DNA of 64,000 nt from Candidatus Desulfofervidaceae bacterium (lineage in GTDB: Bacteria > Desulfobacterota > Desulfofervidia > Desulfofervidales > Desulfofervidaceae): NCBI GenBank assembly GCA_027038965.1, contig JALWFG010000018.1, positions 62,001 to 126,000 on the forward strand, in the 5' to 3' direction. Under the pieces are notes generated by a model that saw nothing but the letters and a program-made list of their open reading frames with translations, was not told the DNA's origin and did not search any database. The translations under genes and the position numbers were made by a program. Of the stretch, positions 44,717 through 54,873 are shown in pieces (the stretch's first letter is position 1; each line of letters begins with the position of its first letter).

Positions 44717-46261
44717 TTAAATCCCTTTTCTCAGGAACCTTTTAGCCAACAATGTCTTTATTGCATTTATTTCTTCGCATTGTAACACAAATGCTAAGCA
44801 AAAAAAAGTCAGGATCCCCAAAGGAATACCTATTAAAAGAATTATGCCACCATGAATCCAGAGTTTAAACCAATCAAGTATCAAGCCCATCCCTAAGGTG
44901 GCCAGCAAAATTTTGCCCAATTCCTGAAAAAAAGGGCCTTGAAACACCTTACCAATTTTCTTTTCTAAAAGGGCCGCCAGGATAAAAACGCTAATGGCTG
45001 CCACGATAGAAGTAGTCAAAGCCAATCCTGCATGCTTTAGGGGCTTCATGAGCAAAATCCCAAGAACGATATTGAAAATCAAACAAAGGGCATTTACCTT
45101 CACGGGTGTCTTGGTATCTTGGAGGGCATAAAAGGCATTATTTACAAACCTCAGGGCACTAAAAAAGGGCAGCCCTAAGGCATAGCAAAAAAGCGCCTGA
45201 GCCGTGGCTTCAGTAGAAATGGCACTAAAGGCCCCCCTTTGGAAAAAGACCGTTATAAGGGGTTTTCTCAGAAGAATAAGCCCCAAAGTAGCGGGTAAAA
45301 CCAAAAACAGGGTGGTTTTTAAAGAAAACAAAAAGGTCTGTTTAAAGGTATTTAATTCCTTCGAAACTGCCTGTTCAGAAAGGGTAGGCAAGCTAGCTGT
45401 TCCAAAGGAAAAGGCAAAAAGGGCTAGGGGGAACTGGACTAAACGATCGGCATAATAAAGATAGGACACACTGCCCTGTGGTAAAAATGAGGCCAAAATG
45501 GTGTTAATAAAAATACTGAGTTGATACACAGCCGCCCCTAAAACTGCGGGTAACATCAATTTAAAAATCTTCTTTAAGGCTGGATGAAAAGAAAGCAAGG
45601 GTTTAAGACTAAAGCCCTCTTTAAATAAAAACGGCACTTGCAGCCCAAGTTGTAAACAACCTCCCAACATAACACCCCAAGCGAGGGTGTAAACAGGTGT
45701 CCAACCAAAATGATGAGCCGTAATTAGAGAGAGAATCATAGACAGATTTAGCAAAGAATAACTAAAGGCAGGGGCCGCAAAATAACGCAATGAATTAAGA
45801 ATGGCAATGGCCAGGGCCGCAAGACAAATCAAAAGGACATAAGGGAACATAATTCGGCTAAGGGCTACAGTAAGATGAAATTTGGCAGGTATTTCTTGAA
45901 ACCCTGGAGCAATCAGTTTTATAATCCAAGGAGCAAAAAAAATGCCGCCAATGCTTATAAAAATTAGGATAAGGCTTAAAATTGTCCCTACAACTCTGGC
46001 CAAACAAATGGCTTCTTCTTTGGACTTAGAAGCAAGATATTCGGTGAAAACAGGCACAAAAACAATGACCATGCTGCCTTCAGCAAAAAGGCGACGCCAC
46101 AAATTAGGCAACCTGAAGGCAACAAAAAAGGCGTCGGCAGCCATACCTGTTCCTAAAAAATAGGCAATAGCCACCTCACGCCCAAATCCCAACACCCGAC
46201 TAAGCAATGTGCCGAGGGTATAAATGCCTGCTGCCCGAGCTATCTCCCTTTTAGAGGTCAT
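44717..46261 (-). CDS. murJ: Lipid II flippase MurJ (MviN)
   Basis: 514 residues with about 14 membrane helices. The start TLLSRVLGFGREVAIAYFLGTG and DAFFVAFRLPNLWRRLFAEGSM are the MurJ signature, and RVVNNAFYALQDTKTPVKV-like RFVNNAFYALQDTKTP completes it. Translocates lipid-linked peptidoglycan precursor across the inner membrane. First of a long abutting minus-strand series down to the macro-domain gene. Confidence 0.94.
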   Translation of the reverse strand: MTSKREIARAAGIYTLGTLLSRVLGFGREVAIAYFLGTGMAADAFFVAFRLPNLWRRLFAEGSMVIVFVPVFTEYLASKSKEEAICLARVVGTILSLILIFISIGGIFFAPWIIKLIAPGFQEIPAKFHLTVALSRIMFPYVLLICLAALAIAILNSLRYFAAPAFSYSLLNLSMILSLITAHHFGWTPVYTLAWGVMLGGCLQLGLQVPFLFKEGFSLKPLLSFHPALKKIFKLMLPAVLGAAVYQLSIFINTILASFLPQGSVSYLYYADRLVQFPLALFAFSFGTASLPTLSEQAVSKELNTFKQTFLFSLKTTLFLVLPATLGLILLRKPLITVFFQRGAFSAISTEATAQALFCYALGLPFFSALRFVNNAFYALQDTKTPVKVNALCLIFNIVLGILLMKPLKHAGLALTTSIVAAISVFILAALLEKKIGKVFQGPFFQELGKILLATLGMGLILDWFKLWIHGGIILLIGIPLGILTFFCLAFVLQCEEINAIKTLLAKRFLRKGI

Positions 46262-46298
46262 GTTTTTGGGTAGCAGGGAAAGGGGGGCATGTCAAGCT

Positions 46299-46592
46299 TT
46301 ACTTACCTTTGGCCTTTCTTTTGGAGGCCTTAAGAGGATTAATTCGTCTGCCGTTACCATTCTTGCCATTGCCATTTTTCACATGGGTAGCAAAATTGCA
46401 TTTCCCCAAACGCCATTTGGCTTTAGGATCAGGGCAAATACGGCAATATTTCCCCATTTCTGTTTCTACCACATGGGCACATCCTTCACAATTCTCAACG
46501 ATTGGGTGACAACAGCCTCCATTAAAACTGCACCCCTTTGGGGTCATAAAAGGACAAGGAACACCCTTTTTAACAGTTGAACACTCAAGCAT
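46299..46592 (-). CDS. PxxKW-family cysteine-rich protein
   Basis: 97 residues with ten cysteines in the first two thirds, a PKAKW motif (PxxKW) after CRICPD, GKCNFATHV, and a lysine-rich tail with repeated NGNGK. This family is found mainly in Desulfobacterota and related anaerobes; function unknown, possibly metal binding. Ribosome site GGTGAGGAGG precedes the ATG. Monocistronic, separated from murJ by 37 nt. Confidence 0.8.
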   Translation of the reverse strand: MLECSTVKKGVPCPFMTPKGCSFNGGCCHPIVENCEGCAHVVETEMGKYCRICPDPKAKWRLGKCNFATHVKNGNGKNGNGRRINPLKASKRKAKGK

Positions 46593-46801
46593 TTTTAAAA
46601 CCTCCTCACCTTGGAAATTACAGAGTCAAAACGGGCGAGTTTTTAGCAGAAAACTCAAGGGGTGTCAAGGCTAAATTCTACTAAATTTCAAAATTCCGAT
46701 TATACCATATGATGTTATCTCTGTCTTTGTTCAAACAATACTGGCAATAGAATTCAACAAGCTAATTGCGTTGCCCCCTCTCATTTTAAGGTAGAAGGTC
46801 A

Positions 46802-46879
46802 TCAAGCAACCTCCTGATAATACTCTTGATAAAAATGTCTTTCAAATTCAAGCGGGCTTAAATAGCTAAATTTTGTCAT
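46802..46879 (-). pseudogene. Short fragment resembling an IS transposase C-terminus
   Basis: A 25-codon frame from an ATG reads FSYLSPLEFERHFYQEYYQ and then stops. The YLSPLEFE pattern is common at the C-terminus of IS3-family OrfB proteins. A GGAGA lies upstream, but nothing else of an element is recognisable. Probably a decayed remnant. Confidence 0.4.
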
Positions 46880-47278
46880 ATTTATTCTCCAAAACTGAAG
46901 TGGCTATCATGCACCCCTAGAGATGCAGGACAGGTCAATCTAAACAAAAGTATAAAAGCAATTCAAAGGGCATAAATCGTCCCCTTGCCTGAGCGTGTTA
47001 AATAACGCCTGTAAAGTTCTCTTCCCGTCCTTTTTTGAGCTTTTTATTTTGCCCTGCAGGGGTAGGGTTAATATTTTGACAACTTCAGCGGGTTATCTTA
47101 AAATGGCGGGAGTAGGAAGCGAATGAGCTCACAGGGAGAGGGGAGGGTAGTTTGACTTCGGTTGATGGTGGATGAGGTCGCAAAGGGGATAGAGGGTTTA
47201 AATATTGGTGGTTTCCTGCTGTGTGCATGAAGGAGTCGCCCAGAGGAATGAAATATTGAGCATATCCGCAATGCGAAT

Positions 47279-47304
47279 GTCCTGCACCCCTAGGGGTGCA
47301 GGAC
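47279..47304. repeat. Perfect 26-bp palindrome
   Basis: Arms GTCCTGCACCCC and complementary GGGGTGCAGGAC around TA form a perfect inverted repeat. A related but decayed copy lies at about 46909-46934. It sits directly upstream of the 154-residue ORF and could be a cruciform, transposon end or regulatory site. Confidence 0.7.
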
Positions 47305-47310
47305 AAAATT

Positions 47311-47775
47311 ATGAATTACCGTATGATAGCAATTCAAGTTGGGGACCTATTAAAATACAATACAACTTTTAAAGAAATTAATCGTACTGCCAATTCTGTA
47401 TTTAACTTTTCAAAAGAGGATTTTCCAAATGAAAATATTACATCTGTAAGAGCACAATTAATTCATGACTGGATCCTCACATTAGCTAAACAAAAAATGA
47501 ACAATGATGAGCGAAACGAATTATTATGGAAATTCTTACACCTTATCACTCCATCAAACCTATTATCAGATAGTATTTTAAAAGAAGCTGGAATAAAAAT
47601 TTATTTAGATGAAGCATTAAACGAATTCTATTCCAGGAATTTTCATCCTTTAATTCATAAACATTGTATTCCACTACTAATTGCGTTGTTTGAACTTTAT
47701 ATTCCACATGGTTCAGATAAAACACTGCCTGTGCAGGTGCTTTTCTCGGTTGACAATTCTAAAAGAGAATGTTAA
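47311..47775 (+). CDS. Uncharacterised accessory protein, 154 residues
   Basis: ATG at 47311 with GGAC upstream inside the palindrome; a GTG at 47296 is a possible earlier start. All-helical, low-GC compared with its neighbours. The [19 protein letters not shown] and [11 protein letters not shown] segments suggest a conserved helical domain that I associate loosely with defence-type proteins, but I cannot name the family. It may be an N-terminal fragment of a larger protein, since it ends without a domain boundary before glyQ, 10 nt away. Signs of transfer: AT richness and adjacent palindrome. Confidence 0.45.
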   Translation: MNYRMIAIQVGDLLKYNTTFKEINRTANSVFNFSKEDFPNENITSVRAQLIHDWILTLAKQKMNNDERNELLWKFLHLITPSNLLSDSILKEAGIKIYLDEALNEFYSRNFHPLIHKHCIPLLIALFELYIPHGSDKTLPVQVLFSVDNSKREC

Positions 47776-47785
47776 TTCAGTGCCC

Positions 47786-48685
47786 ATGTATTTTCAGGAA
47801 ATTATCTTTAATTTAGAGCGTTATTGGTCTCAGCAAGGTTGTGTCATAGAACAACCTTATGATATAGAAGTAGGGGCAGGGACATTCCATCCCTCAACCT
47901 TTCTTCGGGTATTGGGGCCAGAACCTTGGCGGGTGGCCTATGTCCAACCCTCGCGTCGCCCCACCGACGGAAGGTATGGCCAAAATCCCAATCGTTTGCA
48001 ACATTATTACCAATATCAGGTCATCCTCAAACCTTCTCCATTAGATGTCCAGGAAATCTATCTTCAAAGCCTGGCAGCCCTAGGTATAGATTTGAAGGCA
48101 CACGACATCCGATTTGTAGAAGATGATTGGGAATCTCCTACCCTTGGAGCCTGGGGGTTGGGGTGGGAAGTTTGGCTTGATGGCATGGAGGTAACCCAAT
48201 TTACCTATTTTCAACAGGTGGGAGGCATAGACCTTGACCCCATTTCCGCTGAAATCACCTACGGATTAGAGCGAATTGCAATGTATTTGCAGGGTGTGGA
48301 TAATGTCTTTGAAATTGAATGGGCCCCAGGAATTTCGTATGGAGATATCCATTTCCAGGCAGAAGTAGAAGGATGCCAATACAATTTTGATTTGGCCAAT
48401 GTGGAACTGCTGCGTCAACTCTTTGATGAGTTTGAAAGAGAAGGTCAAAGGCTATTAGAATCTGGGGTGGTGGTGCCTGGCTATGAACATTGCCTTAAGT
48501 GTTCTCATATTTTTAACCTTTTAGACGCCAGGGGCGCTATTAGCGTCACAGAGAGAACTCGCTATATTGCTAGGGTAAGACACCTAGCACGGATGGCGGC
48601 TGAGGCATATTTGAAACAAAGAGAAAAACTTGGTTATCCGCTCCTTAAAAAGGTTGGCAAATCTTTAAAGGCAGGTAATATTTAG
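47786..48685 (+). CDS. glyQ: Glycyl-tRNA synthetase alpha subunit
   Basis: 299 residues from the ATG at 47786, giving the usual start [19 protein letters not shown]; in-frame codons upstream run into the previous [29 protein letters not shown] and the [16 protein letters not shown] motif are typical of the class II core of the bacterial alpha2beta2 enzyme. Followed by glyS 17 nt on. Confidence 0.95.
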   Translation: MYFQEIIFNLERYWSQQGCVIEQPYDIEVGAGTFHPSTFLRVLGPEPWRVAYVQPSRRPTDGRYGQNPNRLQHYYQYQVILKPSPLDVQEIYLQSLAALGIDLKAHDIRFVEDDWESPTLGAWGLGWEVWLDGMEVTQFTYFQQVGGIDLDPISAEITYGLERIAMYLQGVDNVFEIEWAPGISYGDIHFQAEVEGCQYNFDLANVELLRQLFDEFEREGQRLLESGVVVPGYEHCLKCSHIFNLLDARGAISVTERTRYIARVRHLARMAAEAYLKQREKLGYPLLKKVGKSLKAGNI

Positions 48686-48702
48686 CAACAGGACGCACAT
48701 AG

Positions 48703-50760
48703 ATGGGCAAAACACTACTTTTAGAAATTGGAACCGAGGAATTGCCTATAAGCATTTTTCCTGCCATTCTTGACCAAATGCAGGAAGTGCTGGCTGAAAG
48801 GCTTTCCAAGGCCGAACTTTCTTATGAAAGGATAGAGCCCTTTGCTACTCCAAGAAGGTTGGTGGTCTTTGTGAAAGGTTTGGCTGAAAGGCAGCCCGAT
48901 AGAATTCAGGAAGTCATCGGCCCTCCATACAAAGCGGCCTTTGATAAAAATAATCAGCCAACCAAGGCCGCCCTTGGATTTGCAAGGAAGCAGGGAGTTA
49001 CTCCCCAAGACTTGATTTCCATAGAGACCCCTAAAGGCAAATATGTGGCCGTGAGACTACACCAAAAGGGACGCAAAGCTCAAGAAGTCCTAAAGGACCT
49101 CCTACCTGACTATATTCTTTCTCTGTCCTTTCTCAAAACCATGCGCTGGAATTCTTATCAACTTCGCTTTGCCCGGCCCATCCATTGGATCCTGGCCCTT
49201 TTAGACCACGAGTTGGTCCCCTTTCAAATTGAGGCAATCGCTTCAAATAGAATCAGCTATGGCCACCGTTTTGTAGCCAATAAGCCGCTAGAAATTAATG
49301 AAACCAAACAATATTTGTCCTTGCTTAAAAAGAATTATGTAATTGTTCCCCACCAGACAAGGAAGGAAATAATCCTTGAGCATATAAAGACCCTAGCTAA
49401 AGAACTCCAGGGGCAACCGCTTATTGATGAGGATTTGCTCAATTGGGTAGTCTTCCTTACAGAGTATCCTTTGGCCGTAGAGGGAAAATTTGATGAGGAT
49501 TTTCTTTTATTGCCAGAGCCAGTCCTCATTACCGTTATGAAACACCACCAAAAGTTCTTTGCGATTCGGGGCAGGGATGGAAGGCTTTTACCGGCCTTCA
49601 TTGCTATTATTAATACCCCAATAAAGGACAAGTCTCTGGTCCGCATTGGTCTTGAAAGGGTGCTTAGGGCTCGCCTTGCCGATGCCAAGTTTTTCTATGA
49701 AGAAGATCTAAAAAAGCCACTCTCAGACAGGGTAGAAACACTCAAAGGCATTATCTTTCAAGCCAATTTGGGAACCATGTGGGAAAAAACAGGGCGGCTA
49801 AAAAGGATATGTCAGGAATTGGCCCAATTGATCAATTTTAGGGATATTCCTGAGCTCTTGAGGGCGGCTGAGTTATGTAAAGCCGATTTAACCACAGAAA
49901 TGGTCAATGAATTTCCTGAGCTTCAAGGGATAATGGGCGGAATTTATGCTCAAAGACAAGGAGAAAATAAAGAAGTGGCCGAGGCTATTGCCGAACATTA
50001 TCTTCCTACGGAATCGGGCGGAGAGATTCCTCAGACAGAAATGGGAATGCTGCTCAGTCTGGCGGATAAAATAGATAGCATTGTAGGCTGTTTTGGGGTT
50101 GGATTAGTCCCTACTGGCACGGCGGATCCCTTTGCCTTGAGGAGACAGGCCATTGGTATTTTACGGATACTGAAAGAAGGCAAAATGTCCCTTTCTCTTT
50201 TTGACCTTATGGATGCTGGGATTAGAGGATATGAAGGCCGTTTTGGATCAGAAATTAAAGAAAAACTCATTCCATTTTTTAAAAATCGCCTTGCCCACCT
50301 GCTTACAGAGGAAAATAATTCGTATGCTATTACAGAGGCCGTTCTGGCAGTTTTTGATGGTTATGTACCTGAATTATTTGCCAAGGCAAGGGCCCTTACC
50401 CAATTTGAGGCTCAACCAGAATTTGTCCCCTTTGTCATTGCCTACAAAAGGGTAACCCGAATTATTGAAACTGCTCCCTGTCAGTTGCCTAACCCTGAAC
50501 TTTTAAAAGAAAAAGAAGAGAGAAAGCTATATGAAAAGGTATTAGAAGTCAAAGACAGGATAACACCCCTTCTTGAAAAAAAGGATTACACTGAGGCCTT
50601 TAAGGCCCTGTTAGAATTAAAGCCCTTTATAGACAACTTTTTTGACCATGTCATGGTCATGGTAGAGGATGAAAATCTGCGTCAAAATCGGCTCGCTTTA
50701 CTTTCTCAAATCCAAGCCTTATTCTTAAAAATTGCCGATTTAAGTAAAATCCCCATTTAG
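48703..50760 (+). CDS. glyS: Glycyl-tRNA synthetase beta subunit
   Basis: 685 residues, full-length. LLLEIGTEELPISIFP start, the FATPRRLVVFV segment, TVMKHHQKFFAIRGRDG and the C-terminal DALR anticodon-binding region (FDGYVPELFAKARALTQF) are present. Partner of GlyQ. Convergent with ruvB, 20 nt apart; no clear terminator hairpin between. Confidence 0.95.
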   Translation: MGKTLLLEIGTEELPISIFPAILDQMQEVLAERLSKAELSYERIEPFATPRRLVVFVKGLAERQPDRIQEVIGPPYKAAFDKNNQPTKAALGFARKQGVTPQDLISIETPKGKYVAVRLHQKGRKAQEVLKDLLPDYILSLSFLKTMRWNSYQLRFARPIHWILALLDHELVPFQIEAIASNRISYGHRFVANKPLEINETKQYLSLLKKNYVIVPHQTRKEIILEHIKTLAKELQGQPLIDEDLLNWVVFLTEYPLAVEGKFDEDFLLLPEPVLITVMKHHQKFFAIRGRDGRLLPAFIAIINTPIKDKSLVRIGLERVLRARLADAKFFYEEDLKKPLSDRVETLKGIIFQANLGTMWEKTGRLKRICQELAQLINFRDIPELLRAAELCKADLTTEMVNEFPELQGIMGGIYAQRQGENKEVAEAIAEHYLPTESGGEIPQTEMGMLLSLADKIDSIVGCFGVGLVPTGTADPFALRRQAIGILRILKEGKMSLSLFDLMDAGIRGYEGRFGSEIKEKLIPFFKNRLAHLLTEENNSYAITEAVLAVFDGYVPELFAKARALTQFEAQPEFVPFVIAYKRVTRIIETAPCQLPNPELLKEKEERKLYEKVLEVKDRITPLLEKKDYTEAFKALLELKPFIDNFFDHVMVMVEDENLRQNRLALLSQIQALFLKIADLSKIPI

Positions 50761-50780
50761 CCATTTTTGTTAGAAAATTG

Positions 50781-51797
50781 TTAGAAAAGCCTTCCTGAGG
50801 TACTTGGCCTTCTTCCTAGGTGCGTATAGGCCGAAGGGGTGGCAATTCTGCCGCGGGTAGTTCTTTGCAAAAAACCCATCTGCACCAAGTATGGCTCATA
50901 GACCTCAGCAATAGTGTCCTTTTCTTCTCCAATGGCGGCTGCGAGGGTTTCCAAGCCTACAGGCCCACCTCCAAATTTATCAATAATGGTTAGCAGTATT
51001 TTTCTATCCAAAAGATCAAGTCCATACTCGTCTATTTCCAAAAGACCTAAGGCCTCTGCGGCAATCTCCTTATCAATATGGCCATTTGCCCTTACTTGGG
51101 CGTAGTCTCTCACCCGCTTTAACAGCCTAAGTGCTACCCTAGGTGTTCCTCGAGCCCGACGGGCAATTTCATACGCCCCTGAAGTGTCGATACTGATATT
51201 AAGGACTTGAGCGGCCTTAAGGACAATTCGTTGTAGTTCATCTGGGCTATAAAGATCAATGTGTAAAATAACCCCAAACCTGTCTCTTAAAGGGGAAGTC
51301 AGAAGGCCGGTTCTGGTAGTAGCCCCTACTAAGGTAAAACGAGGTAGGTCAATTTTGACAATCCGGGCACCCGCACCTTGGCCAATAACCAAATCCAGCT
51401 TAAAGTCCTCCATGGCCGGATAAAGGACTTCCTCTACGGCTGGATGCAAGCGATGAATTTCATCAATAAAAAGCACATCTTTTGGGCCGAGATTGGTCAA
51501 AATGGCCGCCAAGTCCCCAGGTCTTTCTAAAACAGGTCCTGAGGTAGTTTTGAGATTGACATTGAGTTCTTTAGAGATGATAATTGCCAAAGTGGTTTTC
51601 CCAAGTCCTGGAGAACCATGCAAAAGCACATGGTCTAAGGCTTCTCCCCTGGCCCTAGCGGCCTCAATAAAAATTTTTAGTTTCTTTTTTATCTGTTCTT
51701 GGCCACAAAATTCGTCCAAACTTTGGGGACGGAGCGTAACCTCCTCGTTTACTTCTAACCCTTGGGCTCGAGGATTTACCAACCGCTTTTCCATCAT
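50781..51797 (-). CDS. ruvB: Holliday junction branch-migration ATPase
   Basis: 338 residues. Walker [17 protein letters not shown], Walker [24 protein letters not shown], sensor [18 protein letters not shown] and a winged-helix C-terminus (PRGRxA-type [12 protein letters not shown]). Overlaps the ruvA stop by 4 nt; order ruvC-ruvA-ruvB on the minus strand. Confidence 0.96.
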   Translation of the reverse strand: MMEKRLVNPRAQGLEVNEEVTLRPQSLDEFCGQEQIKKKLKIFIEAARARGEALDHVLLHGSPGLGKTTLAIIISKELNVNLKTTSGPVLERPGDLAAILTNLGPKDVLFIDEIHRLHPAVEEVLYPAMEDFKLDLVIGQGAGARIVKIDLPRFTLVGATTRTGLLTSPLRDRFGVILHIDLYSPDELQRIVLKAAQVLNISIDTSGAYEIARRARGTPRVALRLLKRVRDYAQVRANGHIDKEIAAEALGLLEIDEYGLDLLDRKILLTIIDKFGGGPVGLETLAAAIGEEKDTIAEVYEPYLVQMGFLQRTTRGRIATPSAYTHLGRRPSTSGRLF

Positions 51798-52417
51798 AGT
51801 TGCCTTAAGGTTTCTTTAATTAATGCCTCCAAAGAAGGTATCGAATTAAATTTGGCCCAGGCCTTTTGGGCAGCACTTAGGGCCTCCCTTTTCTGATAAC
51901 CCAAATTTACCAGGGCCGAAACCACATCATCTATCAAGGCCAACCTTATATCTGCCTCTGCCCGACCCGTTCCCTTTGGGAACTCTGTTTCTGGCAAAGA
52001 AATGGGGCTTTCAGGAGGTGCCCACTTATCTTTTATTTCTAATAAGATACGTTGAGCCGTTTTGCGACCAATTCCTGGAATGGCCTTTAGTAAAGTGAAG
52101 TCCCCAGAACGAACAATTTCACCAAATGTTTCCGGTGAAATCCGAGATAGGATATTTAAGGCCAGCTTAGGACCAATGCCAGAAATATCTATCAATTTGG
52201 AAAAAAGTCTTTTTTCTTCCAAACTTGAGAACCCAAACAACTTTAAAACATTTTCTTTTACATAGGTATGTACATATAAACAAAGTTCAGTTCCCACTTC
52301 GGGAAGCTGAGAAAAGGTATTTAAGGACACTTCAAGTTCATAGCCCACTCCATTTGTCAAAATGATGATAAAGGTTGGGGTCTTGAGAAACAATTTCCCT
52401 TTTAGATATCCAATCAT
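51794..52417 (-). CDS. ruvA: Holliday junction DNA helicase subunit RuvA
   Basis: 207 residues. OB fold ([27 protein letters not shown]), two helix-hairpin-helix motifs ([17 protein letters not shown] and [17 protein letters not shown]) and a C-terminal domain binding RuvB. Overlaps ruvC by 4 nt. Confidence 0.95.
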   Translation of the reverse strand: MIGYLKGKLFLKTPTFIIILTNGVGYELEVSLNTFSQLPEVGTELCLYVHTYVKENVLKLFGFSSLEEKRLFSKLIDISGIGPKLALNILSRISPETFGEIVRSGDFTLLKAIPGIGRKTAQRILLEIKDKWAPPESPISLPETEFPKGTGRAEADIRLALIDDVVSALVNLGYQKREALSAAQKAWAKFNSIPSLEALIKETLRQL

Positions 52418-52884
52418 AACCTTAATCTGTTGAGATGAGATAAGGCCGCTGCCAGGGCATCGGCGGCATGTTCCCCTGGCAGTTCGGTTAAATAAAGCAA
52501 TCTTTTAATCATAAATCTGACTTGTTCCTTAGTAGCCTGTCCATATCCCACTACCGCCTTTTTAATCTCGGTGGGAGAATAAGCAAAAACAGGTAATCCC
52601 CACCGCTGAGCCAACAACAAGGTAATTCCCTTAAAATGTCCCAAGATAAAAGCCGTTTTTACATTTCGGGCTACAAAAAGGTCCTCAATGGCCATCTCTT
52701 GAGGCATATATTGTTTAATTACCTTTTCTATCTCATCATAAAAAAAACAAAGCCTTTGAGATAGTTCTGCCTTGGGTGAAAGTCTTATCTCCCCCCAAGT
52801 CAAACACGTAATCTCTTGCCCCTGTTTTTCTACAATTCCATAACCACTCCGTCTAGAACCCAAATCCACGCCTACTACTCTCAT
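52414..52884 (-). CDS. ruvC: Crossover junction endodeoxyribonuclease
   Basis: 156 residues. Catalytic acids: Asp in VVGVDLGSRRSGYGIV, Glu in MAIEDLFVARN and the C-terminal Asp pair in GEHAADALAAALSH. Resolves Holliday junctions. Its ATG overlaps the yebC stop (TAATG). Confidence 0.95.
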   Translation of the reverse strand: MRVVGVDLGSRRSGYGIVEKQGQEITCLTWGEIRLSPKAELSQRLCFFYDEIEKVIKQYMPQEMAIEDLFVARNVKTAFILGHFKGITLLLAQRWGLPVFAYSPTEIKKAVVGYGQATKEQVRFMIKRLLYLTELPGEHAADALAAALSHLNRLRL

Positions 52885-53633
52885 TATGCCGCTTCAGCCA
52901 TGATTTCTTCTGGGATATCAAAATTGGTCCACACCTTCTGCACATCATCATGATCTTCTAAGGCCTCCATGAATTTCAATATCCGCTCGGCCTGACTTTT
53001 ATCAGTAATCTGGACTGTATTTTGGCAAATCATCCCAATTTCTGCCTGCTCATACGCCAATCCAGCTTCATCAAAGGCCCTTTTTACTGCCATAAAGTTT
53101 TCGGGCAAGGTAATAACTTCATATTCGTCGTCGCCCTCCCGGATATCCTCAGCCCCAGCCTCTAAGGCCGTTTCCATAAGCCTATCCTCTTCTACCTTAT
53201 CTTTGGCAAAGGAAAGAATCCCTTTCTTCTCAAACATCCATGAAACACAGCCAGTTTCCCCCAAATTACCCCCATACTTGCTAAAAATATAGCGTAATTC
53301 TCCTACAGTTCGGTTGCGGTTATCGGTCAAAACTGAAACCAAGACCGCAATGCCTCCAGGGCCATATCCTTCATAAGTCACTTCTTCGTAGCGTGTCCCT
53401 TCAAGCTCTCCAGTTCCTTTCTTAATAGCCCGCTCTATGTTTTCCTTGGGCATGTTTTCGGCCTTAGCGGCCTCAATAGCCGCCCTCAAACGAGGATTAC
53501 CATCAGGGTCTCCCCCGCCTAAACGGGCCGCTGTCATGATTTCCTTTATCAATTTGGTAAAAATTTTACCCCTTTTGGCATCCGTAGCCGCTTTTTTCCT
53601 CTTTATCTGTGCCCATTTAGAATGACCTGCCAT
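52884..53633 (-). CDS. YebC/PmpR-family regulatory protein (TACO1 type)
   Basis: 249 residues. [28 protein letters not shown] is the invariant start; [18 protein letters not shown] and [17 protein letters not shown] follow. The family affects translation of proline stretches or gene expression. Transcribed with ruvCAB, as in many bacteria. Confidence 0.95.
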   Translation of the reverse strand: MAGHSKWAQIKRKKAATDAKRGKIFTKLIKEIMTAARLGGGDPDGNPRLRAAIEAAKAENMPKENIERAIKKGTGELEGTRYEEVTYEGYGPGGIAVLVSVLTDNRNRTVGELRYIFSKYGGNLGETGCVSWMFEKKGILSFAKDKVEEDRLMETALEAGAEDIREGDDEYEVITLPENFMAVKRAFDEAGLAYEQAEIGMICQNTVQITDKSQAERILKFMEALEDHDDVQKVWTNFDIPEEIMAEAA

Positions 53634-53643
53634 ACTGACCTCC

Positions 53644-54228
53644 TCACTTTTTCTTTAAGGCAATTACAAATATTTCGCGACTTTCAGTCCTTGAACCACG
53701 GGGTTTAAACACCTTAACAAATGAAAAACCCCTCTTACATTCTAATAAAAAATCTTTCATTTCACCACCCTCTAACAGCTTGCAGATAAAATGCCCCCCA
53801 TGTGGCAAAAGGGTTAAGGCAACATCTAAGGCCCTTTTGGCGAGTTTAAATGACCGAAAGGCATCAGCATCCTTTATTCCTGTAGTAGATGGGGCCATAT
53901 CGCTAACTACCACGTCAAAGCAAGGAGCAATCTTTTGAGCCTCATGACAATCCCATTTCCAAATATCCCGTTGCCAAAAAGAAACAAATGCAGGGTGATT
54001 ATCCCATTTTATGGGCCTTATATCAATTCCAAGCACCTTACCCTTTTTCCCTACGGCCTTGGCAATGTATTGAAGCCAAGAACCTGGAGCAGCACCTAAA
54101 TCTAGGACCCTTTGTCCCCTTTTAAAAATGCGGTAGCGTTTATCAATTTCTTCTAATTTATATACCGAACGGGCTAAAAAACCCTCTTTTTTTGCCTTTT
54201 TAAAATAGGTGTCTTTGGGATTATACAT
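53644..54228 (-). CDS. rlmE: 23S rRNA 2'-O-ribose U2552 methyltransferase
   Basis: 194 residues. SAM-binding [12 protein letters not shown] (about 42-53), [11 protein letters not shown], and the catalytic K-D-K-E set with Lys in [11 protein letters not shown] and Lys in [12 protein letters not shown]. Methylates the A loop of 23S rRNA. Located 10 nt before yebC; upstream is the frameshifted toxin gene. Confidence 0.94.
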   Translation of the reverse strand: MYNPKDTYFKKAKKEGFLARSVYKLEEIDKRYRIFKRGQRVLDLGAAPGSWLQYIAKAVGKKGKVLGIDIRPIKWDNHPAFVSFWQRDIWKWDCHEAQKIAPCFDVVVSDMAPSTTGIKDADAFRSFKLAKRALDVALTLLPHGGHFICKLLEGGEMKDFLLECKRGFSFVKVFKPRGSRTESREIFVIALKKK

Positions 54229-54233
54229 AATGT

Positions 54234-54555
54234 CTAAACGCAGCGGCGGGTAGCATTGTCCATCCGCTGGAAAGAAATATTAGGGAAATAATTTTTATAA
54301 ATATCTTTTCTATGAGCTACTCTTAAACAAACTACTTCTCTTTTTTCTTTATCTATTCTCAACCCAATCCGATAATCTCCTGCACGAATTTTATATTTAT
54401 CTCTAAATCCTTTCAATCTCTCTTATATAACCTAAAGAAAATGAATCACCTTCTTTTAATTCAATAAAAACGATCCTTTCAACTCTTTCCTGAATCTTTT
54501 GAGGAATTTTTGCTAATTCTTTTAAAAATTTTTTGGTATATTTAACTTTCCACAT
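54234..54555 (-). pseudogene. RelE/ParE-type toxin, frameshifted
   Basis: From the ATG at 54555 frame one reads MWKVKYTKKFLKELAKIPQ and ends at a TAG at 54403-54405 after GYIREIERI. The next frame continues the RelE pattern with LKGFRDKYKIRAGDYRIGL and a C-terminal VAHRKDIYKNYFP. A single-base change within about 54408-54424 joins the two halves into a normal-looking toxin of about 100 residues. As given, the toxin is broken, though the antitoxin is intact. A sequencing error is possible. Confidence 0.75.
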
Positions 54556-54748
54556 TTTTTAAGGACTTGTAATATTGAACTGCTTTCTCGTAATCTAAAA
54601 TATCGTCATTTTCTACCTCTTCCATCAATTTAGCTAATCCGTAATCTTCTAAAATTCGTTCAATTTTTTTAAAATCTTCTATAGAGAGAATAACTGCTAC
54701 AGGGACTTGATTTTCATCAACGATTATTTTTTTATCTATTTGTAACAT
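54542..54748 (-). CDS. Phd/YefM-like antitoxin
   Basis: 68 residues. MLQIDKKIIVDENQVPVAVILSIEDFKKIERILED matches the N-terminal DNA-binding part of Phd/YefM antitoxins, with an acidic C-terminal toxin-neutralising tail. It overlaps the toxin start by 14 nt, the usual arrangement. GGAAATG ribosome region precedes it. Intact, while the toxin is frameshifted. Confidence 0.75.
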   Translation of the reverse strand: MLQIDKKIIVDENQVPVAVILSIEDFKKIERILEDYGLAKLMEEVENDDILDYEKAVQYYKSLKNVES

Positions 54749-54873
54749 ATCATTTCCTCCAAAGATTTTCGGTTTTATTTTAAAACTTCTTTAAAATTTT
54801 TCAATCTAACTATTTTAACATAGAACTCCAAACTTGCTAGAGAAAAAAAATCAAATTTGGTAGAAATTTGAAT

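Larger units (their letters stand above)
46593..47310. other. Gene-poor relic region of about 700 nt
   Basis: Holds an IS-tail-like 25-codon fragment (46802-46879, minus), an imperfect inverted element with a GCACCCCTAG core near 46909-46934, a third related motif (CCCTGCAGGGGTAGGG near 47053), and a perfect 26-bp palindrome at 47279-47304. No intact gene is seen. It looks like decayed mobile-element material upstream of glyQ. Confidence 0.5.

Noticed and set aside
47085-47306. 73-residue minus-strand frame starting in the palindrome
   Set aside because: Pro/Ser/His-rich translation with no motif; probably arises from the palindrome and G-rich spacer.
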